In this document: positions 35,600 through 45,755 of the stretch, piece by piece
How positions within the stretch are numbered: the first letter of the stretch is position 1
Layout: every line of letters begins with the position of its first letter
From: Ramlibacter pallidus
Lineage (GTDB): Bacteria; Pseudomonadota; Gammaproteobacteria; Burkholderiales; Burkholderiaceae_C
DNA length: 64,000 nt
Direction of reading: 5' to 3'
Assembly (NCBI RefSeq): GCF_015070875.1
Contig: NZ_JADDIV010000006.1
Location: forward strand, 1-64,000
Notes under the pieces: model-generated
Database searches by the model: none
What the model was told of the DNA's origin: nothing
What the model saw: only the letters and a program-made list of their open reading frames with translations
Made by a program: the position numbers and the translations under genes

Positions 35600-38500
35600 A
35601 TGCAGCCCCCTATCCAGGTGCACGCGGGGGAGACCCTGCGCCGACACCAGCGCACCGCCCTCTACGCGATCTTCTTCCTGTCAGGCTTCTGCGGGCTGAT
35701 CTACGAATCGATCTGGTCCCATTACCTGAAGCTGCTCCTGGGGCACGCCGCTTACGCGCAGGCGGTGGTCCTCGTGGTCTTCGTCGGGGGCCTGGCGCTC
35801 GGCGCGTGGCTGGCCGGCCGCTTCGCGCACCGCATCCGCGAACCGATCGTGTGGTACGCGGCGATGGAGGCGGCCGTCGCGTTGATGGCCTTCCTGTTCC
35901 AGGGCGTCTTCGAAACCGCATCGGCCTGGGCCACCAGCGTGTTCCTCCCCGCCGCCTGCAGCGAAGCCGGCGCCTGCGCGGCCACCTGGGTGCTGGCCGC
36001 AGCCCTCATCCTGCCCGCGTCGATCCTGCTGGGGACCACCTTCCCGCTCATGACGACGGGGGTGATCCGCCTGGGTGCCCTGCCCGGGCGAGGGCTGAGC
36101 CTGCTGTACTTCCTGAACAGCGCCGGTGCCGCGCTCGGCGTGGTGGCATCGGGCTTCGTCCTGATCCCCGCATTGGGGCTGCCCGGCACGATGATGCTCG
36201 TCGGCGCCTGCAACGCCTTCGTGGCGATCGCCGCGTACACCGCGGCGCGCGTTGGCCGTCCCGCGGCCGCTCCCGCGCCGGCGGCCAGCGCAGCCGAGGG
36301 TGGAGGCGGCACGCGCGAGCTGCGCCTGCTGCTGCTCGTCGCCGCGCTCACGGGCCTGTCGTCCTTCATCTACGAAGTGGTGTGGATCCGGCTGCTCACG
36401 CTGGTGCTCGGCGCCGCGACCCATGCATTCGAACTGATGCTCGCCCCCTTCATCCTCGGCCTTGCGCTGGGGGCCTGGTGGATCCGCAACCGCATCGACG
36501 GCGCGCGCGACGCGGTGCTGCTGCTGGCGCGCATCCAGCTGCTGATGGGCCTGCTGGCGGTGGCGACGCTGCCGCTCTATGCGGGCAGCTACGACGCCAT
36601 GGCCTGGGTGCTGTCGGCCCTGCAACGCAGCCCGCAGGGCTACGAGCTGTACAACGTGGTCAGCGGGCTCACCGCCGCCGCCGTGATGCTGCCGGCCACC
36701 GTGTGCGCCGGCATGACCTTGCCCCTGATCACCGCCCTGCTGCTGCGGCGGGGCTACGGCGAGCGCCAGGTCGGCCAGGTCTACGGCATCAACACCTTCG
36801 GCGCCATCGCCGGCGTGTTGCTGGCCGTCCACCTCCTGATTCCCGGCCTGGGACTCAAGTGGGCGCTGGCGGCGGGCGCGTTGATCGACATCGCGCTGGG
36901 CGTCGCGCTCTGGCTGTGGGTGCGCGAGCGGCACCCGCCCCAGGCCGCCGGCAAGCGCCGCTGGGCGGGCATCGGCGGGCCCGTGCTCGCCGGCACGCTC
37001 GGCGTCGCCCTCGTGGCCGCCATCACCACGGCCGCCCCGCTGGGCCCCGAACGCGTCGCCTCGGGCGTCTTCCGGCACGGCAAGGCCCGGATCCCGGACC
37101 AGCGCGCGGTGCTCTTCCACCGCGACGGGAAGACCGCCAGCGTCACGGTGGTCGAGCGCCCGGACGGCGTGCGCAGCCTGCTCACCAACGGCAAGTCGGA
37201 TGGTTCCTCGCACCCGCAGCGCCGCGTGCGGACGCAGGACGACCACACGATGATCCTCACCGGGGCGCTGGGGCCCGCGCACCATCCGGCGGCCAAGACC
37301 GCCGCCGTGGTCGGCATCGGCACCGGCACCACCAGCGCCGTGCTGCTGGACATCGCCAGCATCGAACGCGTGGACACGATCGAGATCGAGCCCATGATGG
37401 TCGAAGCGGCGAACCTGTTCCGCCCACGCGTGGATCGCGTCTTCACCGACCCGCGCAGCCGCATCGTCATCGACGACGCCCGCGCGCACTTTTCCAAGAC
37501 ACGCTCCCGCTACGACCTGATCGTCTCGGAGCCTTCCAACCCCTGGGTGAGCGGCGTCGCCAGCCTGTTCACGGTGGAGTTCTACGCGCACGTGGCGAAT
37601 CACCTCGCGGAGGGTGGCCATTTCGTGCAATGGCTGCAGCTGTACGAGGCGGGGCCCGAGATGGCGGCCTCGATCCTGCGCGCCTTCACGCTGGTGTTTC
37701 CGGAATTCAGCGCCTATGCCACGAACACCGGCGACATGGTGCTGATCGCGCGCCGCGACGGCCGGCTCCCGGTGTTGTCGGGCGCCGCCCTCGACGGCAT
37801 GCCGGGCCTGCAGAAGAACCTGCTGGAACTCGGCATCGACTCCACGGCCATGCTCGCCGCGCACGAAACGGGCCGCGGCAGCGCGATCAAGCTGCTGGCG
37901 GACTCGTTCGCGGTGCCGCCGAACTCGGACTACCAGCCCTACGTCGACAACCATGCGGCCTCCGACCGCTTCCAGGGCAAGATCGCTTCCCTGCTGTTCG
38001 ACCTTCGCAACGCGCCGGTCCCGCTGCTCGAAGTGGGGCGCCCGCCCCTTGCCCACGTCGGCGAGGTCCGCAGCGCGACCCAATGGATGCCGCCGCACGT
38101 CGTGAGCCTCGCATCCGGCTGGCACGGCCACCGCTACCTGCGGGGCGAACGGCTCGAGGCGGGCGAGATGGCCTACCTGTCGCACCGCGCGGTGGACTAT
38201 GCGCTGGTGCGCCAGTGGCTGTCGCAGTGCAAGCTGCCGGAAGGCACGGGCGACGCGTGGGCCGCCATGGTGCGCGTCGCGGCGGACGTCAACCGTGCGC
38301 TGCCGGCCGAAGCAGCGACGGCCTACTGGCGGGAAGCGGAGCAGCGCTGCGGCGCCGGCCTGGCCCCGGCGCAGCGTGCCTGGCTGCAGCTCTTCGCCGC
38401 CACGGGGTCGCGCAAGGCCGTGGACATGTACCGCAAGGGAGAACAGGTGCTTGCGCTCGACCACGCGCTGGTGCCCGAAACACGCGCCTATGCGGCGCTG

Positions 38501-38662
38501 GCGGCCGCGGCCGGCGGGCTCTTCAGCAACCAGCGTCCGCGCGCGGACGTGCTGCTGCAGGAGCAGCTCGCCTTGCTCCCGCCGCACCACGTGGCGGCGC
38601 CATGGTTCCGCTATCTCCACTTCGCCACGCTCGCCAAGGGCCCGGCCAAGCCGAACCCCTGA
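35600..38662 (+). CDS. Fused multi-pass membrane protein / spermidine synthase-like methyltransferase-fold protein
   Basis: 1020 residues. The first ~470 residues hold a dozen or more hydrophobic helices in two similar halves, each opening with an FFLSGFCGLIYESIW-type or LTGLSSFIYEVVWIR-type segment. From about residue 500 comes a spermidine-synthase-like Rossmann domain: VVGIGTGTTSAVLLD (AdoMet-binding glycine loop), the acidic IEIEP, DDARAHF, and SEPSNPWVSG. A soluble C-terminal part with possible helical repeats follows. Such fusions are widespread; whether they make polyamines or another aminopropyl/methyl product is unknown. The gene converges on the pirin gene with 7 bases between. Confidence 0.87.
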   Translation: MQPPIQVHAGETLRRHQRTALYAIFFLSGFCGLIYESIWSHYLKLLLGHAAYAQAVVLVVFVGGLALGAWLAGRFAHRIREPIVWYAAMEAAVALMAFLFQGVFETASAWATSVFLPAACSEAGACAATWVLAAALILPASILLGTTFPLMTTGVIRLGALPGRGLSLLYFLNSAGAALGVVASGFVLIPALGLPGTMMLVGACNAFVAIAAYTAARVGRPAAAPAPAASAAEGGGGTRELRLLLLVAALTGLSSFIYEVVWIRLLTLVLGAATHAFELMLAPFILGLALGAWWIRNRIDGARDAVLLLARIQLLMGLLAVATLPLYAGSYDAMAWVLSALQRSPQGYELYNVVSGLTAAAVMLPATVCAGMTLPLITALLLRRGYGERQVGQVYGINTFGAIAGVLLAVHLLIPGLGLKWALAAGALIDIALGVALWLWVRERHPPQAAGKRRWAGIGGPVLAGTLGVALVAAITTAAPLGPERVASGVFRHGKARIPDQRAVLFHRDGKTASVTVVERPDGVRSLLTNGKSDGSSHPQRRVRTQDDHTMILTGALGPAHHPAAKTAAVVGIGTGTTSAVLLDIASIERVDTIEIEPMMVEAANLFRPRVDRVFTDPRSRIVIDDARAHFSKTRSRYDLIVSEPSNPWVSGVASLFTVEFYAHVANHLAEGGHFVQWLQLYEAGPEMAASILRAFTLVFPEFSAYATNTGDMVLIARRDGRLPVLSGAALDGMPGLQKNLLELGIDSTAMLAAHETGRGSAIKLLADSFAVPPNSDYQPYVDNHAASDRFQGKIASLLFDLRNAPVPLLEVGRPPLAHVGEVRSATQWMPPHVVSLASGWHGHRYLRGERLEAGEMAYLSHRAVDYALVRQWLSQCKLPEGTGDAWAAMVRVAADVNRALPAEAATAYWREAEQRCGAGLAPAQRAWLQLFAATGSRKAVDMYRKGEQVLALDHALVPETRAYAALAAAAGGLFSNQRPRADVLLQEQLALLPPHHVAAPWFRYLHFATLAKGPAKPNP

Positions 38663-38669
38663 AAGCGCG

Positions 38670-39566
38670 TCAGGACCGCGGTTCGGGCGGCGTGGCGGGC
38701 GTCGGCGGCAACGGGATGAACTCGTCGTCGCCAGGCACCATCGCCATGCGCATCTCCTTCCAGTCCGCGCTGGCCTGGAGGATGCGCTCCTTGCGGCTGG
38801 AGACGAAGTTCCACCACATGTGGCGGGGCGCATCGAGCGGCGCGCCGCCGACCACCACGAGGCGCGCACCGGCCGGCGCGAACAGCTCCACCGGCTGCTC
38901 CGGTGCGAGGACAGCCATCCGTCGCGGCGCGATCGCCTGTCCATCGACCTCCACGGGTGCGTCGACCCCATAGAGCGCCTGCTCCGGCGCCAGCGGCGGC
39001 AGCTCCATGCGCCCGCCCTCGGGCAACCAGATGTCCAGGTAGAGCGTCGGCGACAGCGCCGGCACCGGCGAGCGCGCGCCGAACGCACCGCCCACCAGCA
39101 CGCGCACGCGCGCGGCACCGACGCTCACCTCGGGGATGGCGTCGGCGGGCGTGTGCGAGAACGCGGCCTCGGCCTCCTCGTGGGCCAGCGGCAGTGCCGT
39201 CCAGAGCTGCAGCCCGTGGTTCGTGAAGGCCACGTCGCGCAGGTGGGCCGGCCGGCGTTCGGAGTGCACGATGCCGCGTCCGGCCGTCATCCAGTTGATG
39301 GCGCCGGGTTCGATGAGCTGCTCGGTCCCAAGGCTGTCGCGGTGCATCATCGCGCCCTCGAACAGGTAGGTCACCGTGGCCAGGCCGATGTGCGGGTGCG
39401 GCCGCACGTCGTGGTTGACGCCGGGCAGTTCCCGCGCCGGGCCGAAGTGGTCGAAGAAGATGAAGGGCCCGACGCTGCGCTGGCGCGCGTCGGGCAGCAG
39501 GCGCCGCACGACGAATCCGCCGCCGAGATCCTTCTCGTGTCCGGTGAGCTGCTGGGTGATCGCCAT
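38670..39566 (-). CDS. Pirin family protein (long form)
   Basis: 298 residues from the ATG at 39566. Double-cupin pirin with the metal-binding histidines in RPHPHIGLATVTYLFEGAMMHRD-type sequence (HPHIGL and MMHRDSLG) and GRGIVHSERR, plus a pirin C-terminal domain (LAPEQPVELFAPAGARLVVVGG). Some bacterial pirins have quercetinase activity or modulate pyruvate dehydrogenase; no function can be assigned here. A second, shorter pirin of the YhhW type lies 1.8 kb upstream in the same direction. Confidence 0.92.
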   Translation of the reverse strand: MAITQQLTGHEKDLGGGFVVRRLLPDARQRSVGPFIFFDHFGPARELPGVNHDVRPHPHIGLATVTYLFEGAMMHRDSLGTEQLIEPGAINWMTAGRGIVHSERRPAHLRDVAFTNHGLQLWTALPLAHEEAEAAFSHTPADAIPEVSVGAARVRVLVGGAFGARSPVPALSPTLYLDIWLPEGGRMELPPLAPEQALYGVDAPVEVDGQAIAPRRMAVLAPEQPVELFAPAGARLVVVGGAPLDAPRHMWWNFVSSRKERILQASADWKEMRMAMVPGDDEFIPLPPTPATPPEPRS

Positions 39567-39571
39567 GGGGC

Positions 39572-39577
39572 ATTCTA
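39572..39577 (-). promoter_or_regulatory. -10 box abutting the long pirin gene start
   Basis: On the minus strand CCTAGAAT is followed by GCCCC and then the ATG at 39566: only 5 bases separate box and start codon, again without a ribosome site. This suggests a separate, leaderless transcript for this gene. Confidence 0.5.
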
Positions 39578-39613
39578 GGAGCGGCACGGCGGTCGCCCTG
39601 CCGCTCCCGTCCT

Positions 39614-40216
39614 TCAGCCGAACAGCTTCGCGGCGATGCCCGCGACGTGCTTGCCCTGGAACGCCGCCATGCCCAGCTCCTGCTCGCTGGGCATGCGCTC
39701 GCCGCGGCCGCCGGCGATGGTCGATGCGCCGTAGGGACTGCCGCCCTTGATCTCGTCCAGGCCCATCTGGCGCTGTTCCGAGTACGGCAGGCCGACCACG
39801 ACCATGCCGTGGTGCAGCAGCGTGGGATGGAAGGTCAGGATCGTGCTTTCCTGGCCGCCGTGCTGGGTGGCACTGGAGGCGAACACGGAGCCCACCTTGC
39901 CCACCAGCGCGCCGGACGCCCACAGGCCGCCGGTCTGGTCGAGGAAGGTGCGCATCTGCCCGGTCATGTTGCCGAAGCGGGTGCCGGTGCCGAAGATGAT
40001 GGCGTCGTAGTTCACCAGCTCGCCCGGCTGCGCCACGGGGGCGGCCTGGTCCGCCTTGCCGCCCGCGGCGCGGAAGGCGTCTTCGGGCATCGTCTCGGGG
40101 ACGCGCTTGACGTCCACCTGCGTGCCGGGGACTTCGCGCGCACCCTGCGCGACGGCGTTGGCCATCGCTTCGACGTGGCCGTAGAAGCTGTGATAGAGGA
40201 CGAGGACGCGTGCCAT
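39614..40216 (-). CDS. wrbA: NAD(P)H:quinone oxidoreductase WrbA
   Basis: 200 residues, the family length. The FMN-phosphate loop is [11 protein letters not shown] near the N-terminus; further markers are [27 protein letters not shown], the [10 protein letters not shown] block and [13 protein letters not shown], all diagnostic of WrbA. It reduces quinones by two electrons and guards against oxidative stress. A GGAG site lies 8 bases before the ATG. It is part of a minus-strand redox cluster. Confidence 0.94.
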   Translation of the reverse strand: MARVLVLYHSFYGHVEAMANAVAQGAREVPGTQVDVKRVPETMPEDAFRAAGGKADQAAPVAQPGELVNYDAIIFGTGTRFGNMTGQMRTFLDQTGGLWASGALVGKVGSVFASSATQHGGQESTILTFHPTLLHHGMVVVGLPYSEQRQMGLDEIKGGSPYGASTIAGGRGERMPSEQELGMAAFQGKHVAGIAAKLFG

Positions 40217-40278
40217 GGAGAACTCCTTGGAAGAATGAAGGGAAGGGAAAGGCGCGGCGCGTCGGCACCGCGCGGAAG

Positions 40279-40833
40279 TCAGCGCTGGAAGCGCGCGGTG
40301 ATCGCGGCGACCCGTTCGCCGAACAGGCGCGCGGTTTCGAGGTCACCCGGCGACATCGCATCGGCGCCGGCGTCGGACGGCGACTGCGCGATCGCGCCGC
40401 TGTAGGAAACGAGGTAGTTGGTGTCGTCGCGGCGCGCGCCGCGGGTGTTGCTGGGCATCAAGCCCTGGCTCACCCAGATCATCCCGTGCTGCATCGCCAG
40501 GGTGAACAGGGTGGTCAGGGTGCCCTGCTTGTCCCCGCTCATGCCGGCGCTGTTGGTGAAGCCCGCCGCGATCTTGTCCTTCCACTGCTGCGCGTACCAG
40601 GGCTTCGACGAGGCGTCGGCGAACTTCTTGAACTGCCAGCTCACGCTGCCCATGTAGGTGGGCGAGCCGAAGACGATCGCGTCGGCCGCGGCCAGCTGCT
40701 CCCAGCCGCCGGCGGGCAGGTTGCCCTCGGGGTCGATGGCGAGCAGGCTGGCGCCGGCCCCGGCAGCGACGGCTTGCGCCATCCGCTGCGTGTGGCCGTA
40801 GCCGGAATGGAAGACGACGACGATCTCGGCCAT
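40279..40833 (-). CDS. Flavodoxin-like FMN reductase / NAD(P)H dehydrogenase
   Basis: 184 residues from [20 protein letters not shown], whose HSGYGHTQ loop binds FMN phosphate. [17 protein letters not shown] and [15 protein letters not shown] follow the WrbA/flavodoxin plan, but the protein is shorter and clearly diverged from the neighbouring WrbA. The ATG lies 13 bases after the DoxX stop, so it is probably co-transcribed with the pirin and DoxX genes upstream. Confidence 0.88.
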   Translation of the reverse strand: MAEIVVVFHSGYGHTQRMAQAVAAGAGASLLAIDPEGNLPAGGWEQLAAADAIVFGSPTYMGSVSWQFKKFADASSKPWYAQQWKDKIAAGFTNSAGMSGDKQGTLTTLFTLAMQHGMIWVSQGLMPSNTRGARRDDTNYLVSYSGAIAQSPSDAGADAMSPGDLETARLFGERVAAITARFQR

Positions 40834-40846
40834 GCGGGGCGCTCCG

Positions 40847-41290
40847 TCAGACCGCGCGGCGGCGGCCGTCGATGCTGAATCGACCGGCACCGAAGGCGGC
40901 AAACGCCAGGAAGCCGCCGACGATGGCGAAGTTCTTGCCGAAGGCCTGCTTCTGCATCATCTGCTGCGCTTCCGGCATGGCCCAGTAGTTGTGGAAGATC
41001 GGCGTGATCACGGCGACGAAGATCGCCAGGCCGAGCGCGGCCCAGCGCGTCTGCCAGCCGACCAGCAGCAGGAGCCCGAGGCCCAGTTCGGCGACGATCG
41101 CCGCGGCCGCCAGCACCTCCGGCATCGGCAGCCCCTTGGAGGCGATGTAGCCGGCGGTGCCGGCGAAGCCGGCGATCTTGCTCCACCCCGCGGGCACGAA
41201 CAGCCAGGCCAGCAGGATGCGGCCGACCAGCGCGAAGGTGTCGTGCAGCGCGCTGGGCGCGTAGGAAGGGGTGGATGTCGTGACGGCCAT
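40847..41290 (-). CDS. DoxX family membrane protein
   Basis: 147 residues with four hydrophobic segments (LVGRILLAWLFVPAGWSKI, VLAAAAIVAELGLGLLLLVG, AALGLAIFVAVITPIF, NFAIVGGFLAFAAFGAG). DoxX proteins are small inner-membrane proteins linked to redox or sulfur stress. A good GGAG ribosome site precedes it. It lies between the YhhW-like pirin (35 bases upstream) and the flavodoxin gene. Confidence 0.9.
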   Translation of the reverse strand: MAVTTSTPSYAPSALHDTFALVGRILLAWLFVPAGWSKIAGFAGTAGYIASKGLPMPEVLAAAAIVAELGLGLLLLVGWQTRWAALGLAIFVAVITPIFHNYWAMPEAQQMMQKQAFGKNFAIVGGFLAFAAFGAGRFSIDGRRRAV

Positions 41291-41325
41291 GGGGGCTCCT
41301 TGTTGAAGAATCTTTGGAAAGCGGA

Positions 41326-42030
41326 TCAGTGTTCCGCGAGGTCGAACACGAGCACCTCGGCATCCTTGCCGTCGGCGACCGTGAGGCGCGTCTCGCCTTG
41401 CAGCCTGGCGGCGTCGCCGGCGACGAGGCGGGTACCGTTGACCGTCAGCTCGCCGCGCACCAGGTGGACGTAGGCCGGGCGATGGGCGTCCAGCGCCAGC
41501 GTCGCCGCCTCGGCGCCGTCGAAGAGGCCGGCGTAGAGGCGCGCATCGGCGTGGATCGTCACGGAGCCTTCGGCCCCGTCCGGCGACGCGACCAGGCGCA
41601 GCTTGCCGCGCTTCTCGGCCTCGGCGAAGCCCTTCTGCTCGTAGCTCGGCTCGATGCCGGTCACGTTGGGCTGGATCCAGATCTGCAGGAAGTGCGTGGT
41701 GCGGTCTTCCGCGTGGTTGAACTCGCTGTGCATCACGCCGCGACCCGCGCTCATGCGCTGCACGTCGCCGGGCGGGATCGCCTTGACGTTGCCCAGGGTG
41801 TCCTTGTGCGCCAGTTCGCCCGACAGCACGTAGCTGATGATCTCCATGTCGCGGTGGCCGTGCGTGCCGAAGCCGGTGCCGGGGGCGATGCGGTCCTCGT
41901 TGATCACGCGCAGGTTGCCCCAGCCCATGTGCTGCGGGTCGAAGTAGCCGGCGAAGGAGAAGCTGTGGAAGGACTTCAGCCAGCCGTGGTCGGCGTAGCC
42001 GCGATCCTGGGACTTGCGAAGCGTCAGCAT
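41326..42030 (-). CDS. Pirin family protein, YhhW (quercetinase-like) type
   Basis: 234 residues, starting MLTLRKSQDRGYADHGWLKS, typical of YhhW pirins. The cupin metal site is GTHGHRDMEIISYVLSGELAHKD and GRGVMHSEFNH. E. coli YhhW cleaves quercetin in vitro. It is the first gene of the minus-strand run pirin-DoxX-flavodoxin(-wrbA-pirin) and faces a LysR regulator across 103 bases with repeated half-sites, the classic layout for a LysR target. Confidence 0.93.
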   Translation of the reverse strand: MLTLRKSQDRGYADHGWLKSFHSFSFAGYFDPQHMGWGNLRVINEDRIAPGTGFGTHGHRDMEIISYVLSGELAHKDTLGNVKAIPPGDVQRMSAGRGVMHSEFNHAEDRTTHFLQIWIQPNVTGIEPSYEQKGFAEAEKRGKLRLVASPDGAEGSVTIHADARLYAGLFDGAEAATLALDAHRPAYVHLVRGELTVNGTRLVAGDAARLQGETRLTVADGKDAEVLVFDLAEH

Positions 42031-42039
42031 GTCGATTCC

Positions 42040-42119
42040 TTTGAACGAGACCTACTGTAGGTGCCCGCAGGCCCTCCGGGATGCCCTCGCGTTTGATGGC
42101 ATCATTCAAACCGTTTGAA
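42040..42119. promoter_or_regulatory. Divergent operator region with TTCAAAC/GTTTGAA half-sites
   Basis: A perfect inverted repeat TTCAAAC-C-GTTTGAA lies at 42105-42119. Further half-sites are GTTTGA at 42091-42096 and TTTGAACG at 42040-42047. GATGGCATC (42095-42103) is itself palindromic. The sites lie between the pirin gene (minus) and the LysR gene (plus) and include T-N11-A patterns, as expected for LysR-type binding. A TACAGT at about 42059-42054 on the minus strand may be the pirin -10. Confidence 0.6.
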
Positions 42120-42133
42120 CGATCAGCCCGGCA

Positions 42134-43081
42134 GTGCCCTCCCCCCGCGACGTCCTCACCCCTGATGCCCTGGGCCTGGTGCAGGCCGTTGCCCAGCATG
42201 GCAGCTTCGCCGCCGCCGCGCGCGAGCTGGGCCTGGTGCCCAGCGCCGTCACGTACCGCATCCGCCAGATCGAGGACGCGCTCGACGTGCTGTTGTTCGA
42301 CCGCAGCTCCCGCCAGGCGCGCCTGACGGCGGCGGGCGACGAGCTGCTGTGCGCCGGGCAGCAGCTGCTGCAGGACATCGACGCGATGGCCAACCGCGTG
42401 CGCCGGGTCGCCACCGGCTGGGAAGCGGAGCTCACCATCGCCTGCGACAGCGTGCTTTCGCAATCCACCCTGATGGAACTGGCCGAGGCCTTCTACGCGC
42501 TGGAGCCCACCACGCGGCTGCGGCTGCGCGAAGAGACGCTGGCGGGGACGCTGGAGGCGCTGATCTCCGGGCGAGCGGACCTGGCGCTCGGCGTCGTGGT
42601 GGAACCGGGCACCACGCCCGGCGTGCACAGCCACGAACTCGGCGACCTGCGCTTCGTCTATGCCGTCGCGCCGCACCATCCGCTGGCCGCCGCGACCGAA
42701 CCGATCCCGGACGAAGTGCTGATCCGGCACCGCGCTGTCGCCATCGCCGACTCGACGGCGGTGCGCAACAACGCGATGACGGTCGGCGTGCTCGCGGGCC
42801 AGGACGTGTTCACCGTGTCCACCATGCGCTCCAAGCTCGATGCGCAGCTGCGCGGCATCGGCGGCGGGTTCCTGCCCGAGCCGCTGGCACGGCCTTACCT
42901 CGAAAGCGGCCGCCTGGTCGCCAAGGAGATCCAGCGCCTGAGCAGCCGCTCGATCCGCTTCAGCTATGCGTGGCGCAACGTGGGGCCGTTGGGGCCCGGC
43001 CGCGCCCTGAAATGGTGGCTCGCGCAACTGGAGAGCGCCGCCACGCGCCTGGCCTTGCTGGAGCGGCACCGGGCGGCGTGA
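42134..43081 (+). CDS. LysR family transcriptional regulator
   Basis: 315 residues from a GTG at 42134. The N-terminal winged helix-turn-helix is typical ([29 protein letters not shown] in parts, then [25 protein letters not shown]), followed by a periplasmic-binding-type effector domain ([25 protein letters not shown]). It very likely controls the divergent pirin-DoxX-flavodoxin genes and itself. The TGA overlaps the ATG of gluQ, though the functions look unrelated. Confidence 0.92.
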   Translation: MPSPRDVLTPDALGLVQAVAQHGSFAAAARELGLVPSAVTYRIRQIEDALDVLLFDRSSRQARLTAAGDELLCAGQQLLQDIDAMANRVRRVATGWEAELTIACDSVLSQSTLMELAEAFYALEPTTRLRLREETLAGTLEALISGRADLALGVVVEPGTTPGVHSHELGDLRFVYAVAPHHPLAAATEPIPDEVLIRHRAVAIADSTAVRNNAMTVGVLAGQDVFTVSTMRSKLDAQLRGIGGGFLPEPLARPYLESGRLVAKEIQRLSSRSIRFSYAWRNVGPLGPGRALKWWLAQLESAATRLALLERHRAA

Positions 43082-43953
43082 TGCGCTACCGCGGCCGCTT
43101 CGCGCCCTCCCCCACCGGGCCGCTGCACGCCGGGTCGCTGGTGGCCGCGCTCGCGAGCTGGCTCGACGCGCGCGCGCACGGCGGCGACTGGCTGGTGCGC
43201 ATCGAAGACGTCGACCGCCCGCGCTGCGTGCCCGGTGCCGACCTGCACATCCTGGCGCAGCTCGCCGCCTGCGGGCTGCGGCCGGACGAAGACCCGTGGT
43301 GGCAGTCGCGCCGCGAGGAAAGCCACGAACGCGCGCTGCAGCGGCTGGTGGCAGCCGGCCTCGCCTATCCGTGCGGCTGTTCGCGCAAGGACATCGAGGA
43401 AGCGCTGCGTGCGCAGGGACAGGAAAGGCCCAGGCACGGCGAACTGGTCTATCCCGGCACTTGCCGCGCAGGCCTGCACGGCAAGCCCGCGCGCGCCTGG
43501 CGCTTCCGCGTGCCGCCGGGCGTGGTGCGCTGGACCGACCGGCGCCTCGGCGCGCAAGCGCAGGACGTCGCGGTGGAAGTCGGTGACTTCGTCCTGAAGC
43601 GCGCCGACGGGCTCTTCGCCTACCAGCTTGCGGTCGTGGTCGACGATGCGGACCAGGGCATCACCCACGTGGTGCGCGGCGAGGACCTCGCGGACAACAC
43701 GCCGCGGCAACTGCTCCTGCAGCAGGCCCTGCGCTTGCCGCGGCCGGCGTACCTGCACACGCCGCTGGTGCGGGGCGCCAACGGCGAAAAGCTGTCGAAG
43801 CAGAACGGCGCGGCGGCGCTGGAACTGCGGGAACCGGCCGCGATGCTGGAGCAGGCCGGGCGCGTGCTCGGCCTCCGCGTGCCGGCAAGTGCGGGCGTCG
43901 GCGAATGGCTCGCGCAGGCGGTGGACGCGTGGCGGGCGACAATCCCGGCATGA
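43081..43953 (+). CDS. gluQ: Glutamyl-Q tRNA(Asp) synthetase
   Basis: 290 residues. A truncated class I glutamyl-tRNA synthetase lacking the anticodon-binding domain: the HIGH-type motif is [14 protein letters not shown], the zinc site is [10 protein letters not shown] with a later YPGTCR, and the KMSKS-type loop is [10 protein letters not shown]. It attaches glutamate to queuosine at position 34 of tRNA-Asp. The ATG overlaps the LysR stop, and the stop overlaps the ATG of trmB, another tRNA-modification gene. Confidence 0.94.
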   Translation: MRYRGRFAPSPTGPLHAGSLVAALASWLDARAHGGDWLVRIEDVDRPRCVPGADLHILAQLAACGLRPDEDPWWQSRREESHERALQRLVAAGLAYPCGCSRKDIEEALRAQGQERPRHGELVYPGTCRAGLHGKPARAWRFRVPPGVVRWTDRRLGAQAQDVAVEVGDFVLKRADGLFAYQLAVVVDDADQGITHVVRGEDLADNTPRQLLLQQALRLPRPAYLHTPLVRGANGEKLSKQNGAAALELREPAAMLEQAGRVLGLRVPASAGVGEWLAQAVDAWRATIPA

Positions 43954-44651
43954 CCGACAAGCCGAACACGCCCGAGAGCGTGCCCCATCCGCGCGGCATC
44001 CGCAGCTACGTGCGCCGCGCCGGCCGCACCACCGTGGGCCAGGCCAAGGCGCTGGAATCGCTGGGGCCGCGCTTCCTGCTCCCCTACCAGTCCTCGCCCG
44101 TCGACCTGGCGCAGGTCTTCGGCCGCGCCGCGCCCGCGGTGCTGGAGATCGGCTTCGGCATGGGCGAGGCCACGGCGCACATCGCCGCGCTCCTGCCGGA
44201 CACCAACTTCCTGTGCTGCGAGGTGCACCCGCCCGGCGTCGGCGCGCTCCTCAAGCGCATCGGCGAACAGGAGCTCGCCAACATCCGCATCGTCGAACAC
44301 GACGCCGTGGAAGTGCTGGACCACATGCTGCCCGAAGGCGCGCTCGCCGGCGCGCACATCTTCTTCCCCGACCCCTGGCACAAGCTGCGGCACAACAAGC
44401 GGCGCCTGGTGCAGCCGCACTTCGTGGCCAAGCTGCTGCCGAGGCTGCAGCCGGGTGGCTACATCCACTGCGCCACGGACTGGGAGCCGTATGCGCAGCA
44501 GATGCTGGAGGTGCTGTCCGCCGAGCCCGCGTTGCGCAACACCGCCGAAGGCTTCGCGCCGCGGCCGGATTACCGGCCGCTCACCAAGTTCGAGAACCGC
44601 GGGCTGCGGCTCGGGCACGGCGTGTGGGACGTGGTGTTCAGGAAGACTTGA
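43950..44651 (+). CDS. trmB: tRNA (guanine-N7-)-methyltransferase TrmB
   Basis: 233 residues. It makes m7G46 in tRNA using AdoMet. Motifs: [15 protein letters not shown] near the N-terminus, the AdoMet loop [16 protein letters not shown], the acidic CEVHPPG (family form EVHxPGVG), [15 protein letters not shown], and the closing [16 protein letters not shown]. The ATG at 43950 overlaps the gluQ stop. Its 3' end overlaps the convergent transglutaminase-like gene by 14 bases. Confidence 0.96.
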   Translation: MTDKPNTPESVPHPRGIRSYVRRAGRTTVGQAKALESLGPRFLLPYQSSPVDLAQVFGRAAPAVLEIGFGMGEATAHIAALLPDTNFLCCEVHPPGVGALLKRIGEQELANIRIVEHDAVEVLDHMLPEGALAGAHIFFPDPWHKLRHNKRRLVQPHFVAKLLPRLQPGGYIHCATDWEPYAQQMLEVLSAEPALRNTAEGFAPRPDYRPLTKFENRGLRLGHGVWDVVFRKT

Positions 44652-45738
44652 ACTCGCGGGCCGCGATCGTGTAGCGGAAATCGTCCGGCGCGTAGGAGTC
44701 GAAACGCCCTTGCGCGTCTTCGGCCACCGGGTACATCAGGAAGCCGAGCTTGCCCAGCTTCGATCCGGGCAGGGACACGTCGTGCGCCGTGTTGTAGCCG
44801 ACCCAGTTGCCCTCCCAGCCGCCGTACAGGCCGCGGTACACCGGCGCGACCAGCGGGTGCTGGACCGACTTGATCCACTCGCCGGTCTCCTGCCGCATCA
44901 CCTTGGCGACGTCGGCCGGGTCCATGGCCACCCAGCCGTGCGCCTTCAGGAACACCTCGGCGCGGCAGTGCTGCGCGCCCTTGAGGCTGGCCGAGTTGCT
45001 GCCCAGTTCGCGGTAGCCGAACGCCGACGGCGCCAGGCGCAGGCCGTACACGTCGCGGGCCGGCACGCCGACCGCGCGGCACAGGCCGACGAACAGCGCG
45101 TTGATGTCCGCGCACTTGCCGCCGAGGTCGCCCGTCTCCAGCATCGTCCTGATGTCGCCCTCGCCGCAGCCGCGCACCTTGGGTTCGCGCCAGGCGTTGC
45201 CGACCACCCAATCGTAGATGCGCCGCACCTTGTCGGCGTCCGTGCGCGCGTCGCCGACCGCCTTCAGCGCGGTGTCGCGCACGATGCCGTCGGTGGGGAT
45301 CAGCGCGGTGGGGCGCAGGGCGTGCGCCAGCGTGGCCGCGTCCTGGCGCGCCGCGGCCGGCCGCGCCCAGTCCACGGCACGGTCGCGGGTCTGCACGCGC
45401 GTGACGACCTCCACGAAGGGGTCGCGGACGGCCGGGTCGAAGGTGACATGCAGCATGCGCGCGCCTTCCACGCCGTCGGCGGTCCGCACCGCGGCACCGT
45501 TGCTGGTGTACCCCGTCTCCAGCGAACGCTGCCAGTCCGTGTCCAGCGAAGGCAGCGGCACCCACACCTGGCTCGCACCCTGCGCCAGCGCCGGCGTGAC
45601 CCGCGTGGTGAGCTCGAAGGTGCGCCAGCCGGCGGGCTGCGGCGCGAAGCGGCGCTCGGGCACGGCGGCGAGCGCCGGCAGGGAGAAGGCACCGGCGGCA
45701 GCGGCGGCGGTGGTCAGGAAACGGCGGCGGTCTTGCAT
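44638..45738 (-). CDS. Exported transglutaminase-like domain protein
   Basis: 366 residues. The N-terminus [20 protein letters not shown] carries a twin-arginine motif (RRRFL) with a hydrophobic core, so it is probably a Tat substrate. The catalytic triad of the transglutaminase core fits [19 protein letters not shown] (Cys), [20 protein letters not shown] (His and Asp). Such periplasmic proteins may cleave or cross-link peptides; the substrate is not known. It lies 17 bases after the TlpA-like gene and may be co-transcribed with alaS-tlpA. Confidence 0.88.
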   Translation of the reverse strand: MQDRRRFLTTAAAAAGAFSLPALAAVPERRFAPQPAGWRTFELTTRVTPALAQGASQVWVPLPSLDTDWQRSLETGYTSNGAAVRTADGVEGARMLHVTFDPAVRDPFVEVVTRVQTRDRAVDWARPAAARQDAATLAHALRPTALIPTDGIVRDTALKAVGDARTDADKVRRIYDWVVGNAWREPKVRGCGEGDIRTMLETGDLGGKCADINALFVGLCRAVGVPARDVYGLRLAPSAFGYRELGSNSASLKGAQHCRAEVFLKAHGWVAMDPADVAKVMRQETGEWIKSVQHPLVAPVYRGLYGGWEGNWVGYNTAHDVSLPGSKLGKLGFLMYPVAEDAQGRFDSYAPDDFRYTIAAREFKSS

Positions 45739-45755
45739 GGCTGGCTTTCTCGTTC

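Noticed and set aside
42061..42103. GATGGCATC palindrome as a separate operator
   Set aside because: It overlaps the GTTTGA half-site and cannot be separated from the TTCAAAC array by eye.
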